DNA from: Himantopus leucocephalus
Lineage: Eukaryota > Chordata > Aves > Charadriiformes > Recurvirostridae
Reading direction: 5' to 3'
Length of the DNA: 64,000 nucleotides
Assembly (NCBI GenBank): GCA_003993805.1
Contig: RSEF01000013.1
Location: 20,420,101 to 20,484,100 of the forward strand
Part shown: positions 22,701 to 36,134 of the stretch, piece after piece
How the letters are laid out: every line of letters starts with the position of its first letter
How positions within the stretch are numbered: position 1 is the stretch's first letter
Notes under the pieces: generated by a model
What the model saw: the letters and a program-made list of their open reading frames with translations, nothing else
The model's database searches: none
Told to the model about the DNA's origin: nothing
Translations under genes and position numbers: made by a program

Positions 22701-25609
22701 TACAACAATCCTTGTGATTTGTCCTTTTGATCTGTTATCACAGACTGCTAGCTTCGTGCGACCAAAGAGTATTCCTGCTCTGAAGGAAGTACTCAATTTT
22801 CTTGTGTGGAATGCAGTGTAGCATAATGAAAGAAGTGTCTTAAAATAATGTAACAGAGTACTGATCATTATTTCTGTTGGTGCTGCCACGTAAAGGGTGG
22901 TGCTGGAACAACAATGTCAGAACAGGTAGTGGCAGCTATGAGTTTACAGTAAATTGTCTTTCTTGGAAGTAAGGAGACAGAAAACCATCTTGTAACCCAG
23001 AAGCTACTGTGAGAGAGAACTATTGTATTCTTCATTTGCCATATGTGCAAAATCGAGATGGGCAACGTTTCAAAGCTGAATGGTATGTTAAGGTGCATTT
23101 CAGAAAGCTTTAACTTTCAGCAGTAATAATAACTTCATCAGCATCTGAAATAATTTGTCCTCTGATTCACAGCAGGTAGCTCTTCTTCGTTCTATACTCT
23201 ATATCGCCTGCTTTCCTGCTTCAAAACTGAATTCCAGGAAATCTGCCTATGACTCAAGTAATACAGCATTATGACATCAGAGCAGGCTTTTGTGTGTTGT
23301 CAGTAATGTCTTTTTTCCCCTCTCTTGCTCAGATCTGAATTGCTTTCTTAGGAGGTTAATTGAGATGAAGTGACACAAAATGCCTCTGAGGACCCTGGAG
23401 TCATGCAGCAAAAGTGTTTACTCTGCCTGAATCACTTCTTTATATCTGAGAAATCCATTGACTCATGCCATATATTTTCTGTTTTGAAGAGATTTTCTTT
23501 AATTGCAGCTTCTGATGAGCTTGGATGTAGTATCAGCTATGCATGCATAACTAGCACAAATGCTCTGAGGAAACCAGCACGCACCGTTTGCTGAGCATAT
23601 TGTCCGCTAGGACCCCTAGTTATCACAGTGAAACTGTAAAGAACCATGCAGGTTCTTAAGGATTCCGTTAATCAGGAGCCTTCAGATTGTTGCTAACTGC
23701 AATTCCTGACTTAATGGAGAACAGACTCGCTCCCTTTTCAAGAGACCCAGACAATTGTTTTAACCAGTCCTCAAAGACTGTGGTCGGGCTGAATTGTAAG
23801 AACTAGAGGAGTTTGACTGGACTGCATTTGGTATGCTGCTGCACAGCCTAGAAGTGATTGAGAAGAGAGGCTGGAGTCGATGGGCTGGGCTCAGTGGTGG
23901 TCTTCATCTGGCGGGTGAGCAGTAGGGATCTGTGACTGGTGGGCAGCCTGGTCGGTACAGAGATGCTGTAGCCTGTGGTCCCACTGGCACGGCCATCTGA
24001 CGTGGATCTGTGCTGCATGCCGAAAGGGCTAGTCCTATACCTGCCATCCTTGTTTCCATGCTAATGGTTGCACACCTGGATGGTAACGAAAGAACTAATT
24101 GGGCTGAAAAATCTATTGCTGTTTTTTCATGGGGCCACTGGAGTAAACATAAGAGTGAGGGAAGTGAATGTGGGAAGGTAGAACTGCCCCTTTCGTTATT
24201 GGTGGAAGTTTATGCTGGAAGAAGTAGAAGCTATTGATGTACAATGTTTTTTTTCTCCCCTCCCCCTAGGAACTGAGCACAGAAGTAAAACAGTGGTCAA
24301 AGCTGCTGGTAGTTTCTTTATGCGTCAGAGCTTTGTTATTGAGCAAGTCAGTGCAGATTTCTAATGTCAGAAAACTTTTAAAAGTTCTTTCTGCAAATCC
24401 ACTTTTTTCCCCCTTTTCACTATACTTACCACTTGAGAAAAGGGGAGGATGTTTTATGGTGATCAGCAATCCATTACTATGTTTTAAGGCAGCAGCATTT
24501 TATACAAATTGGAGCAGTAATTTTGACCTTACAAAATAAATAAAGGACCGGTACCCAGAGCTCCTCCTGCTTGTAAGAGGGACTTGTGGCTGCTCAGCGC
24601 ATCTCAAAAGCAGAATGCATAGTAGCATTTCTGGTTTGCATCTGTGTTACTGAGAGGATATATTTAATAGGAAGGATGTCATCATCAACTTGATCTTTTT
24701 AAAAAAACACAGTATTTCTCTAAAATTAGTTTAAACCTTAGTGTTGATTAATGTTTTCTGCATACTACATTGAGAAAAAACCCAGTTCTTTAAATAGGTG
24801 CTATAGAACCAACTTCTCTCCAGCAAAAGAATGTCGTGACTGTTTTCTGCGTAACAGTTCCTGTGGGGCTAATGAAGGCACAGTGCAAAGTAGAGCTGTA
24901 TGTATTAGACAACAAAACCAAAATGGAGGTGCTAGTACTCTGGGTACCCTTGCAGAATTTACCTTGAAAGAATAGCTTGTCTTGCCAGTTATGGACAGCT
25001 TGTGAGAGTTGATGAGCATCATCACTGCTCCAGAGCAGAAACCTGAACTGTAGTGTCTGAGCAAGATGACAGAATGAAAAGACTCTTCTAGGTTTGTTTT
25101 GGTTTTGTTTGGTTTGGTTGGTTTTGGTTTTATGTTTTTTTAATAGCCAGAGTACATCAAAGTTCAGCAGGTAAGAAAATGGAGAATAGATGAGGAGTTT
25201 GTAAAGCAGAACTTTTGGATTTTGTCCTTTACTTCTACAGGAAAAAAAATAGAGAATGTGACTGGAAGAAACTTGTATACCACATGGTACCTTAGAAGGC
25301 TCTTTGGACTACTAGGAAAACCTCAATTTGTGAAATATTTCTGGTCCGGAAGAAGTCAAATAACAGGCTTGACAAGCAAAGCACGAGTTGCGCACGACAT
25401 GTCATGGTGTGGAATTTTAGTAGTCTGTGACTTTTTTCAAGTAAACAAGTCTTTGTAGTTGGAAGCAGTAAAGCTGTGTGATCCCTCACGTGGCTCAGAC
25501 ACTGGTCTGGAACATAGGACATAAGTTTGGGTACTGATTCTGTGCATTGTCTTGTTTGGATTTGGGTAAGTTGCTTAATTTATGCTGTGGTTGTAGATAT
25601 GCAAAATTC
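19721..25609. other. intergenic DNA
   Basis: No gene recognised. Overlapping frames on both strands near 19.8-21.1 kb have no family resemblance and no consistent splice structure. Confidence 0.55.
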
Positions 25610-26328
25610 AGAGTCACACAGAATGGTTGAGGTCGGAAGGGACCTCTGGAGGTCATCTAGTCCAACCTCCCTCCTCAAGCAGGTCCACCTAGAGCCACTT
25701 TCCCAGGACCATGTCCTGATGTCTTTTGAATATCTCCAAGGTGGGAGACTCCACCACGTCTCTGGGCAACCTGTGCCACTGCTCAGTCACCCTCACAGTA
25801 AAAAAGTGTTTCCTGATGTTCAGAGGGACCCTTCTGTGTTCCAGTTTGTGGCCGTTGCCTCTTGTCCTGTCACTGGGCACCACTGAGGAGAGTCTGGCTC
25901 CATCCTCTGCACCATCCCTTTGGGTATTTGTACACATTGATAAGATCCCTGATTGAGCCTTCTCTTCTTCAGGCTAAACAGTCGCAGCTCTCTCAGCTTT
26001 TCCTCATAGGAGAGATGCTCCAGTACCTTCATCATCTTCAAGGGCCTTTGTTGGGCTCTCTCCAGTATGTCCTGTGTCTCTCCTGTACTGGGGAGCCCAG
26101 CACTGGACACCACACTCCAGGTGTGGCCTCACCAGTGCTGAGCAGAGGACAAGGATCACTTCCCTTGACCTGATGACCATGTTCTTCCTCACGCAGCCCA
26201 GGATGCCATTGGCCTTCTGTGCGGCATGGGCATGCTGTTGGCTCGTGTTGAGCTTGGTGTCCACCAGGACCCCCAGGGCCTTTTCTGCAAAGCAGCTTTC
26301 CAGCTGGGTGGCCCCCAGTGTGTATTGA
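25610..26328 (-). mobile_element. CR1 LINE fragment with C-terminal ORF2 remnant
   Basis: The left end CACAGAATGGTTGAGGTCGG is the antisense CR1 3' terminus, and the body continues for about 0.7 kb. Translated on the minus strand, 26264-26004 retains the C-terminal reverse-transcriptase segment (DTKLNTSQQHAHAAQKANGI, then REVILVLCSALVRPHLECGV). The element is 5'-truncated and not autonomous. It belongs to a different subfamily from the 11.4 and 42.2 kb copies. Confidence 0.92.
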
Positions 26329-29300
26329 TGAATTTATTAAGAAAGTAATTTTCTTTCTGCTTCATAGGTCTGGTGTTAGAATGACATTAAAAATGTTTTT
26401 TAGCAGGTTAGGTTGTACTATGGTGGTGATACAATGAATTTTAATTAACTTTCTGGTATGGCTGTGATGACTCCTCAGATTTCACCAGTTCTTTTGGAAC
26501 TCGATGATTTATAAGCCTTGCTCAAGTGAAGAAGTCCTGAGGACATTCTGAATATCCAAGTGAACAGCAACGCTAGATTACAGGGCTTTTATTACCTGTG
26601 CTAATTAGATTAAAGTTCCTAGCTTGTTAACGGAGCTGTACTGATTCGGATGGAAGATAAAGTAGTGCACACGTAGACTTCTTCCATGTTGATGAATTGC
26701 TGCAAAAGTGGTTTCTGCTGCCACTGGTACAAATGCAAAATTTATCTCCTTTATGTAACAGTGTATCATATTAGACATCCTGAGGAAAATGAAGTTAAAT
26801 ATTACTAAAGTATGTTCTGCACATAATTGACTTTATTTTCTTTAATTGAGAGTGATGCTGTTCTGAAACAGAATTTAGTACCTCTAAATTGTCTGATGCT
26901 AGCCACGTTATGATGGATTAGAAAGTCCAAGAAGCCCAATAGTGACTTCTACAACATAGCTTGTTTCCAGTTAATTTTCCACAGGTCAACAGAAATTGGG
27001 GTATTAAGGACCTTCAGTTTAACTGGTGGTTTAATTCCAACACTGATACGTTGAGTGTTAGCTCGAGCCATTCAAGTACTTAATTCAGTAATTTCTGTGA
27101 TCCATGCTTTTAAACTGTTTCTGAGAGAGTTTTGTGAATTTCATCTAGATGCCCAGGTTGTTGAAATTTTTTAAACATATATACAGAATATGTCTCTTCT
27201 TCTCCCTTTTAAGAGCAAGAAATATAAAAACCCCACAAACCCCGCTAGATTAATACAATGGAGATGCAATATAAGGGATTTTGTAGGGGTGTTTTTAATG
27301 GAAGTAGATTACTTCGTTTTTCTTAACATCATGAAAAGTTAGGATGACTCCCGATCATCATGGAGTGCGTATTAAAATACAACATTGTGAAATTTCCTGG
27401 TAACAGTCTTGGTTCAGGAAAGGAAAAAATCACTTTATATAGGTTTACTGCCAGTGGTATGTGATTTACTACTTATTCCCATTCTGTTTTATTAGGTGCT
27501 GACATGATCTGGAAGAACTTTTATGGCACTTGATGCCTTCTCTTCTCAGCTTGCATAGTGGCATTTGGTCAGATGACTGTTAATGATTAAGTTAATAGTG
27601 ATTTAAACTATTACTGCATCTCCTCTGAAATACATCCTTTTATCTGCTGAAGGATGGCAGTTGAACATACATTCTCCTCTCGTCTGTTCTAACTAAAAGT
27701 AAAACAGGTTAGCTTAAATCACTGTGGTGTTTCAGCAGACTAGAAATGTGTAGCCATTTTAAGGATACTTGTGTTTTAAAATTGCTCTAACTTGTCTAAA
27801 GTCATCTTTCCACACTGCTATTGTGCTGCCAGGGTAGATAAGTAAGAAGTTTCTATACTCAAAGGCAAAGGGGAGTCTTTTCATGCTCCCTGAACCAAGG
27901 CTTTCTGCCTAATTGAAAACTGAAACTGAACCAAGTGCGTGTGTTCCTGCTTAGTAAATTGATTTTTTTCTAGTAGCTTTAGTTGATGCCCTGTCCTCCT
28001 TCAGCCTCGTGGCCACCCTAAATAAGCAAGATAAAAGAGGTCTGTTGGTACCTAGCTCGTATAATTAATTCAGTTCTGCGGACACGTCAAATTAATAACT
28101 AGCAAAGAAGGACCCAAGGAGGACCGATTCTGAGAGTCTGGAGTGTTCTGAGTGGCAGGTACAATAAGCGGGGATGATTGGACCGAATCCAGTCAGTCTA
28201 TAAATGGAGAAGTCAGCACTGGTAGCATGTCACAAGAGTGTAAGCACAAGATTTATTCAAGGAACATTTAATTAAACTGGAAGGTAATGGACGATAGAGT
28301 GTGTAGCTCTTCCATTATAGAAAGTACCACATTGCTCAGATGATTTATTACTGGGGAGAAATAATGGCTTCATGTTTTTCCAGGACACAGTATGAAAGTG
28401 CTATGTAACGTTTGAAAGCTACACAGATTACATGGATATAACCGTCAGAATTTTTATTATGCTGAGGTGGTTTTTGGACTGTACATCCAAAGTTCTGGTG
28501 GCCCATGTGAAGCGTTTGGGGTACTGCTATTTAAAAAGCACGTTTGACAAATACTACAAAAGTCAGTAGTGGAGCCATAGGTTATAATCTGATTCTTTGT
28601 GTCAGTGTGTGTTTTATGAATTGATAGCCAGTTCTTGATAGGCATAACGCTTCCTTAATATACTCTGTTGTGTCATAGTATGTTGTGTGTTAAAATACTT
28701 TTATGGTTCCCTAGAAAGACCTGTCATTATTTTTTTTTTTTTTTTCCCCTGAGATTTGGGTTTTTTGATGGCGACAACTTGGGTGAATGTGCTGCTTGTC
28801 AGCTGGAGATTCGCAGTGCTGCAGATTTATGTTGTTGGGCCATTATGCGCTTTATATTCTACAGAAGTTGCGTAAGGGGAAGCTGATCTTTGCAATGCAT
28901 TTTTCAAGGGCATAATTTTTAAAAACACTAGTAGCTGGGGGTTAATTGAGCAGTACCTTCAAGTTTACACAGCAATAAGGTGCCGTGCAGTGAGTGAATG
29001 TCAGTTTTCTTCCTAGACGAGGCTGTAATTGTTTTGCAACTGAAGTCTTCTCCTGACAGCCACACTGTGCAGTGGGCACTGCTGATCCTTCACTTTAGGA
29101 ACATTTTGCTTATTTAAAGAGATGCCGTTCTGTACACTGACTTCAAGAAGTCCAATAGGAAACACCTTTTTCTATGTTATATTACATAGTAAGTCATATA
29201 TTATCTCCAGAACCTTGCATGACCCTTCATATTGTCCATTTTCTGGTATGTGGGCTTTCTTCACAAAACCTTTCTGTTGTTTTTTGACCATGAAGTCACT

Positions 29301-29514
29301 CTTTTCATTTACTACATTAACCCCACACATAAAATTAAGCCTGGTGAAAGATGATACTTTGTGAAAGAGCATGTATTTTGAGATGACAGTCTTTTAGTAA
29401 TAAAGTTATTAAGAATTGTATAAGGGTGGGCAATAGGACAGGTTTTGGTAAAGTTTGGGTAGACAGCAGTATCCAAAATTTTGAGTGCAGTATATTAAAC
29501 CAACTGAAAGTGTG

Positions 29515-29530
29515 TAGTAGTAGTAGTAGT
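29515..29530 (+). repeat. (TAG)5 microsatellite
   Basis: Five perfect TAG units plus a trailing T. Confidence 0.8.
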
Positions 29531-32500
29531 TGTAACCCAAAGTTAGAACTTTTACCACATGCAGATGCTTACCTGTGCTGTAGTGTGAATACTTTTGCAC
29601 TAGCAGTTACCAGTTTCAAGAAGGCTTTTGGTTGAAGACACTGGAAAATAGAAGCAAACTTTGTGCCCTCCGTTATGTGTGAAAGAATGGAGACTTAGTA
29701 TGAAAAAAGTGGAGGGAAGAGTTGAACTTCATGCAGGTGCATCCATTGATGTCAATTATCATCCTCCTTTTTATGCTTCAGTGAAATGTGAGAAAATAAA
29801 CCATATAATAAGGTCCTGCAATAAACTCCTGGGAATGGGGGGGTTATAAGCGAAGTAAAGAGAGGCATGTATTTTAACACTATAGGTCTTGAAACAATCT
29901 TTAAACAATAAAAATTTAACCAAAGCATTAAGGTTTAGAGAGTTCTTAGAAGGAGGGTGTTTTGAGGGGGAGGATATGAAGACTTTTTGTTAATTTTGCA
30001 GGACTGTCCGCTGTCAAGAATCCATTTCCTTTGTGACACTTGAGCGTCTCAAGGTACACAAAATGGAGCAAAGAAACTTTGGTCTGGATGGAAGGAAAAT
30101 TTCAGTCAGGGGAACAGATGATTACTTAGTTCTAGAGCATCAGAAGGTTTTTTGATCACTTCGTTTGACAAAACGGTAGTGTGTAGGTGAGCTGCCCCAG
30201 TGGGATCTCTTATAATCAGACCTGCAGTATCCAGATCGCTGAGATGAAGCTCTGCGCTCTGAGCTGTGCTTTGTGCAGCGTCACAGACAGAGGGGAGACA
30301 GGACACCAGAACTGTGTTCATGGCTCTGTCTCCCCCAGAACTTTTAGAATTGGGTCGTAGAAGCCATACTGTTAACCCTCTTTTCAAGATTCCCTTCTTT
30401 CTGATGGAATCTCTGCTTCTGAGATGGTCAGAAGTTGACGGGGACGTTAGGCACTTCTGCTTTGAATGCACTTAGTGTTTCTCACAAGTAGATAAAATTC
30501 CGGAGTTCACTTTTATTTCTGATTTTTGTATTCTGTAATATGTCTGATAATGTGTTTCTCAGTCTGCTATAATGTTCCATGCTGTCATGCTTACCCATCA
30601 AATCAGGAATAACGAAAATTCCATGTTAGAGCTGTTTTCTGCCTTACAGACACTAGTCTGCCCTAGGAGGCTGTGGATGTTGTCAGATTATGGTGCCAGT
30701 CAGTACTAGCTGCAGTGCTACCTGTTGCTAGCCTGTTATGGAATTTACATGTCTGTCAGAAAATATTTAAACTACATACTCTCTGGCATTTCAGATGTAG
30801 TTATTGTTTGCTTCTATTCTGTTTGAAATGTCAAAGCCCTCGGTTGCGCACATCTGCGCAATGTGAACGTGATCCTTGTTTCCTTTAGTACTGTCCTCTC
30901 ACAGATCTACTTGTTTCTTATCTTGTTAGAAAACATCTCAGAAGAAGGGTTTGGCTTTGGTTTGTGGCATCCACTCTGCTGAGCGGGGAATTTGTAATGT
31001 AGCTGCTGTGTGCTACCTTTAAAACAAAGGTAAAACTCAATACAGTAGAGATAACTTCCTCGTTAGGTGGTAAGTCAGTATTGCAGTTTTACTTAGGGAA
31101 TATTCTGAATGGAAAGCGTCTTAAATTTTGTCAGGAAGAGTGTATGCTGCTATGTGTAATACTGCCGTGTCAAATTTCATACCAGTTACAGGAGTTGACG
31201 ATTGAGTATTTTACACTTGCTGATTTCAATATCGATTTGTATTCTCTGCAGAGGTTATAAATTCAGGGTGAAAACTGTCAGTCCAGTGTGACTGACAGGT
31301 TCTTGATTAATGAAGCCTACGACTGAAATTGCAAAAGGGAGTGGACCTGCTGGTGCCGGTATGGAGATGGCTGAGTTTTACAGGATGGAGCATCTGTATG
31401 TAAAGATGCATTTCAGTCATTCTTGCTTAAGATAACTGTGAAAATAGTACTATTAATACATGTTGGAAAGCCAGTGAGGTTTTAATAGAAGTAAATGTGG
31501 CTTTTCCAGACTGTGGGCTGCCAGTCCCATTTGGGAAGGCTTCTACGTTAATCTGACATCTTGTTTAGCACTGATAACACTAGAGAGCCAATTAAAGTAT
31601 TTCAAGAAGACATCCCCATACAAGACTACATTGATTGTCTGCTAATGTGTATTGAATTTTAGCTAAATACAGCCCCGGGTGCTGTGCTGGAAAGCAGGGG
31701 AGCTAGCTGTCCAAGCTCTTAATTCCTTTTATATCGATTTGGCTGCTAATGATATAACCTTCTACTCTAATTAACTGACATCTGCATTAGGCTGAACAAG
31801 AGCCCCCTGCTTGAAGCTGTCCACTTGTTTGTGTTATGAAATGTGTCCCCCTTTTATGTTAGATTTTGTCCAGATTAGCTCAGTCTGTGCAAAATAGATC
31901 ATGTCAAGGATTGGCTTTTCTTTTACGTATCTTGTAAAGCATGTTTGTCTTTCTGCTGTCTACATTCCTGCCTGCCTGTCCAGGAATGTGTCCTGCCTAC
32001 GTTTATGTTTCTGGTGAGCCTGGCCAGAGCTGGTTCACTGGCTGGATGCTTTTCTAATCCTTCCCAATGGATTATTTGCTCCTTTGGCTGATTTGGGGGT
32101 GCCAAGAAAGGTGTAAATTGGTGTGGTATGGTGAAGACCTGAAGACAAATGGGTCATTTTGTATGTCAGGTCACAAAGCCACCGTCAGATGTGAATGACT
32201 AAATCAGGCTAGAAACATTGCTAGATTGGGAGGGGTAATCTGTTTATGGAACCCTATTGCCAAATCTACAAACTGCCGGTTCCCAGACTGGGAAATTTTG
32301 ATTTCTGGGGCTGAAAAATAAAATACATGGTTTTAGTGCAAAATTGTTTTTACAGCACTTAATAAGTTGAAGCCACTAGTTTGCAGAAGTACATCTTGAG
32401 CAGCTGTTCTGTTTTGTTACATGTGCTGTTGCCATATATGTGTTTACACATTTGCTTTGGGAGAAGATTGTGAGTCTCATTAGTAAAGATGATGGGGCTG

Positions 32501-32909
32501 CGGGAAGCTGGTTTCTCGTGCTCTGTGTATAAAATGTTGCTGAGTTTTCCCTTTGAATGCTGTTTGAGCTGCTTGTGTTTCGATGTTGTCCATCGGGTTA
32601 GACCAGCTCCGAAGAAACAGAGGTTTGTACGATTGCATTTCCAGTGATCATCTGGTGGCTCTTCAGCCAAACTTGGCAGCTAATAACTGTTTCACAATTT
32701 CTGTGCCTGTGCACTTCTGAGCTAGTAGCCATGAGAGGAGATCAAAATTAGCGCTGAGAGGGAAAACTCTGACAGAGCTCATGGAGCAGCTACCAGCGGC
32801 TTAGTCAGCACGCGCTTATGTCACTTAATGGTCAGCACGTACATAATCCTGAATGGGTTTACAGCATTTTCCATTTCTTGCCTGACATTGTTAGGAATAC
32901 AGGCTTATT

Positions 32910-32952
32910 GGGGGGGGTGGGGGTGGTGAGGGGTGTGTGTATACACACACAC
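32910..32952 (+). repeat. G-run followed by a perfect GT/AC palindrome
   Basis: Two G-runs (of 8 and 5) with spacer bases, starting near 32910, lead into a perfect palindrome GTGTGTGTATACACACAC at 32933-32950. Alternating purine-pyrimidine of this kind can adopt Z-DNA or cruciform structure. Confidence 0.85.
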
Positions 32953-35900
32953 TCTGTTACTTCAAAGATGATAATAGATCTGTGAAAGCAGGTTTCTTTA
33001 GTTCCTTTGTTTAGGGAGCAAGTTGCTTCCAATGTTATTCTAGTCATATAATGATAAAAACATTTCTTACTCTAATCTGTGTGTAATAAAATAATTCTAG
33101 TTCTGGTTTAGTTATATGAAAATGATGGTCTCATTCCAATTTCTGCTAATAAAATGTACAGCTTTTGGTAATTTAAGTATTTATTCACAGCAATAGAATT
33201 TCTTTTTTCCTTGTTGTGCCCTATTTGATAAGAACTAATAAAATCATTTTTATATTATTTTCCTAGTATATATCTCAGGACATACTTAGAGAGGTAACTA
33301 GGTGATGAAAGTAGTAGTTTTTCTCTTCCTCAGTACTCTGCACATTCCAAGCCTTTCCCCTCCTTTCTCTTTACTTCCTCTTGACTAAGTAACTACCTAC
33401 CGTACTGCACACTACACATAGCCTTTCAAAAAAGTTACTAGAGCAAAAATACAGCCAGTACCTGAAGTTCAATATACTGATAATGTAAAAACAAGGAAAT
33501 TCAGGTTAAGTAGGATGTAATGCATCAGTCTTGCTGTTGTATTTTTGCTTTACACAGACTGAGAATTACTGGATGTAACAACATCGCGTTCCAGCTTCAG
33601 TGCTGGATTTTTTTTTGTCTTCCAGAAAAATCTCAACAGAAGCTGAGTGGCTTGTACTTCATGAGTATCTAAGGATCGGAAGGTCAGCATCTTGTCTGAG
33701 AACTGGAATTCTTTGATTAGAAAGCAGGCGTTTTCCTTTCCAAGAGGAGCCTTTGTTTTTTCCCTTGAGGCGTTAATGGAGCAGTGCTTCAGTGCTGACA
33801 AACAAATACGCAGTGAAATTTCCAATTGTTATCCAGTGTGGAAGAGTCAACCAGGGCAGCTTTCAAATTATACTAATAACGAAATATGTGCCTAAGTTAC
33901 CGGTGAAGGCAGAAGTGAATTTCCTAGACTGCTGGTTCTATTTCACTGGCAAGTAGAGCTCAGGAAACTGTGCTTAACACCTACTGGCCTATACCTATTC
34001 TTATTTTTTAAGTCATATTGATTCCTAGTTATGCTCTTAGGCTTATATTGAGTAATTAATTTTACTTGAAACAATGCAACCACTCCTGATTTAATTCTTG
34101 ATTTGTCACTTTTGATTTGCCAGAAACTTTTAATTAATGCTGTCACCTTCTATTAATAGGAAGTCTGTACGTGTCGCGGTGGTGATGATGATATATTCTG
34201 CCAGGTCATGGCATTGCTTTTGCGTAATCTGGTGTCTTTTCAGCCAGTAGCTGTGAGCAGCAGAGGAATGAGGAAACGGCACAATCCAGAAAATAGAGGA
34301 GTAATAAACAATTTTTCAGTGTGGCAAAAGGTTAACATGAGTGAGTCCCAAAAGGTGGGTTTATCAGCAATTTTAAAAGAAAGGTAATTGGCAGGGAGGT
34401 GAGCAGTACCCAGAATTAGATAGGGAGCTTGAGATCCATGGTCATCAAAGGGATCTAATGAAGCTGAAGGAGTAACGTGATTAGAGGTGAAATTTGGTGT
34501 TGGCAGATGTTACAATACATACAAGAAGGAATGACTGGAATACTCACGCTTATGGGGCTCTGTATTGCTCATAACCACTTAAAAAAAATCTGGGTGTCAC
34601 TATGGCCAAGACGATAAAGACTTTGCTCAGTGAGCAATCATAGTGGTTAAAGAGAAATATCTTTCGCTTATTAACTGTTCTATTCAGGGGTGAGAAGCGA
34701 ATTGGACGTCAGTATTAAATTGCAAACAGAACAGGCCAGAGAAAGCGTCTGAGCTGGGGTTCCATCTGAGTGCTCCTGGCTGGCACCACGCGGTGTCCTG
34801 ACTCTTGATGCCAGCTTGCAGAAGTCGGCACTGAGCAGGTGGGAAAAGGCAGTCTCGTGGAGGACTCACGCCGTCTCCTGTTAGACAACACCCGGGCTCT
34901 GCTGGGGATGAGGGCAGTCAGGCAGAGGTGACACTGACAGCCCAAAAGGAGCACGTCTCAGAGTAATTGATGCAAATCCACAGTTTGGTTTGCCTTTTCT
35001 CCAAAAAGCATTACTCTGTCATTCACACGTAGAGGGAGGGATCTTTTCATTCCTCTCTCCTCCCTCAAGCATCTGGCTTTATTCAAGAGCTGGGAACAGA
35101 GGAATATGAGAGGTGTTCTATTGGAATGGAGTTTTGATCTGTTCCTTCAAGGAGCTTTGCTGCTTTTTCTGGGGAAGTGGCCTGACGTGCAAGAAAGTCT
35201 TGACACGTTAAAGGCACTTTGGTTGGTGCTGCTTCTATGGAAGTGGAGTTTGTGCTCAAGGAGTAATGAAGATCAGCCATACCCCGTTGCGGAGGGTTGT
35301 GTAACCTTTGACAGAACATGTTCCTTTGTTAGCCAAGTTCTGTGATAGCAGGATGCGGTATCATTGAGCTTAGTTTGAAAAGTTGTGTTTGTATTTTTTT
35401 GCAATATATCAGATTATATGAACTTTATGTCAAAAGCAGCAGTGAATTATTAGATTAGCAAGTGTGCAGACCATTTTTACTTGTGTCTGTGTGGCATTGC
35501 TGACTGAGGACATAATCAGAACTAAAACATAAAAAGACATCTGAAGAAAAAAAAATATTTGGGTCTTAAAACAGGGTGTTAGACTGTGTCGTGGAAATGT
35601 TATGCCTTAACATAGGCAACTGGATTCTGAATTGAAAGGGTCATGCTTGAAAATCTGAATTAAAATACAGACTCAGGTGGCTACCTGAGTTTTGGTATCA
35701 TGAATAATAGTAGGATTTCTGGTGAGATCTACTAACTGAGATTGATCAAAAACAAATTAATAATAATCTAGTAAATTGATCAACTTTTCCCTTTCCTCAC
35801 CCTTTCATTGTGCGTGATTTACCAGATGGAGTATGTAACTTGGTGATTCTTGAGAACAGAGGCCAACCTTGAGCTTCTAGTGTTCGCGTTTCAACCCTGT

Positions 35901-36035
35901 AGAGGGAATGTATGTCCTATGTAGTATAAATAAAACAGCGGAGATTTTACTCCCAACTTTTTAGTAAATTCCTTCATGAGAAGTCATAATGTCTCTCTAG
36001 GGGCCTTTCTGTGTTGAAAATATATTTAAAACTTG

Positions 36036-36134
36036 CATTTGCACTGTGATTTGTAGGTCCACGGTAGTTCCATTTGCACTGTGATTTGTATTTGCATATT
36101 AAGAATGCCCTGAAAATTTCAGTGCCCTGAAAAT
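36036..36134 (+). repeat. two nested local direct duplications
   Basis: The 20-mer CATTTGCACTGTGATTTGTA occurs at 36036-36055 and again at 36071-36090. GCCCTGAAAAT occurs at 36107-36117 and 36124-36134. Confidence 0.9.
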
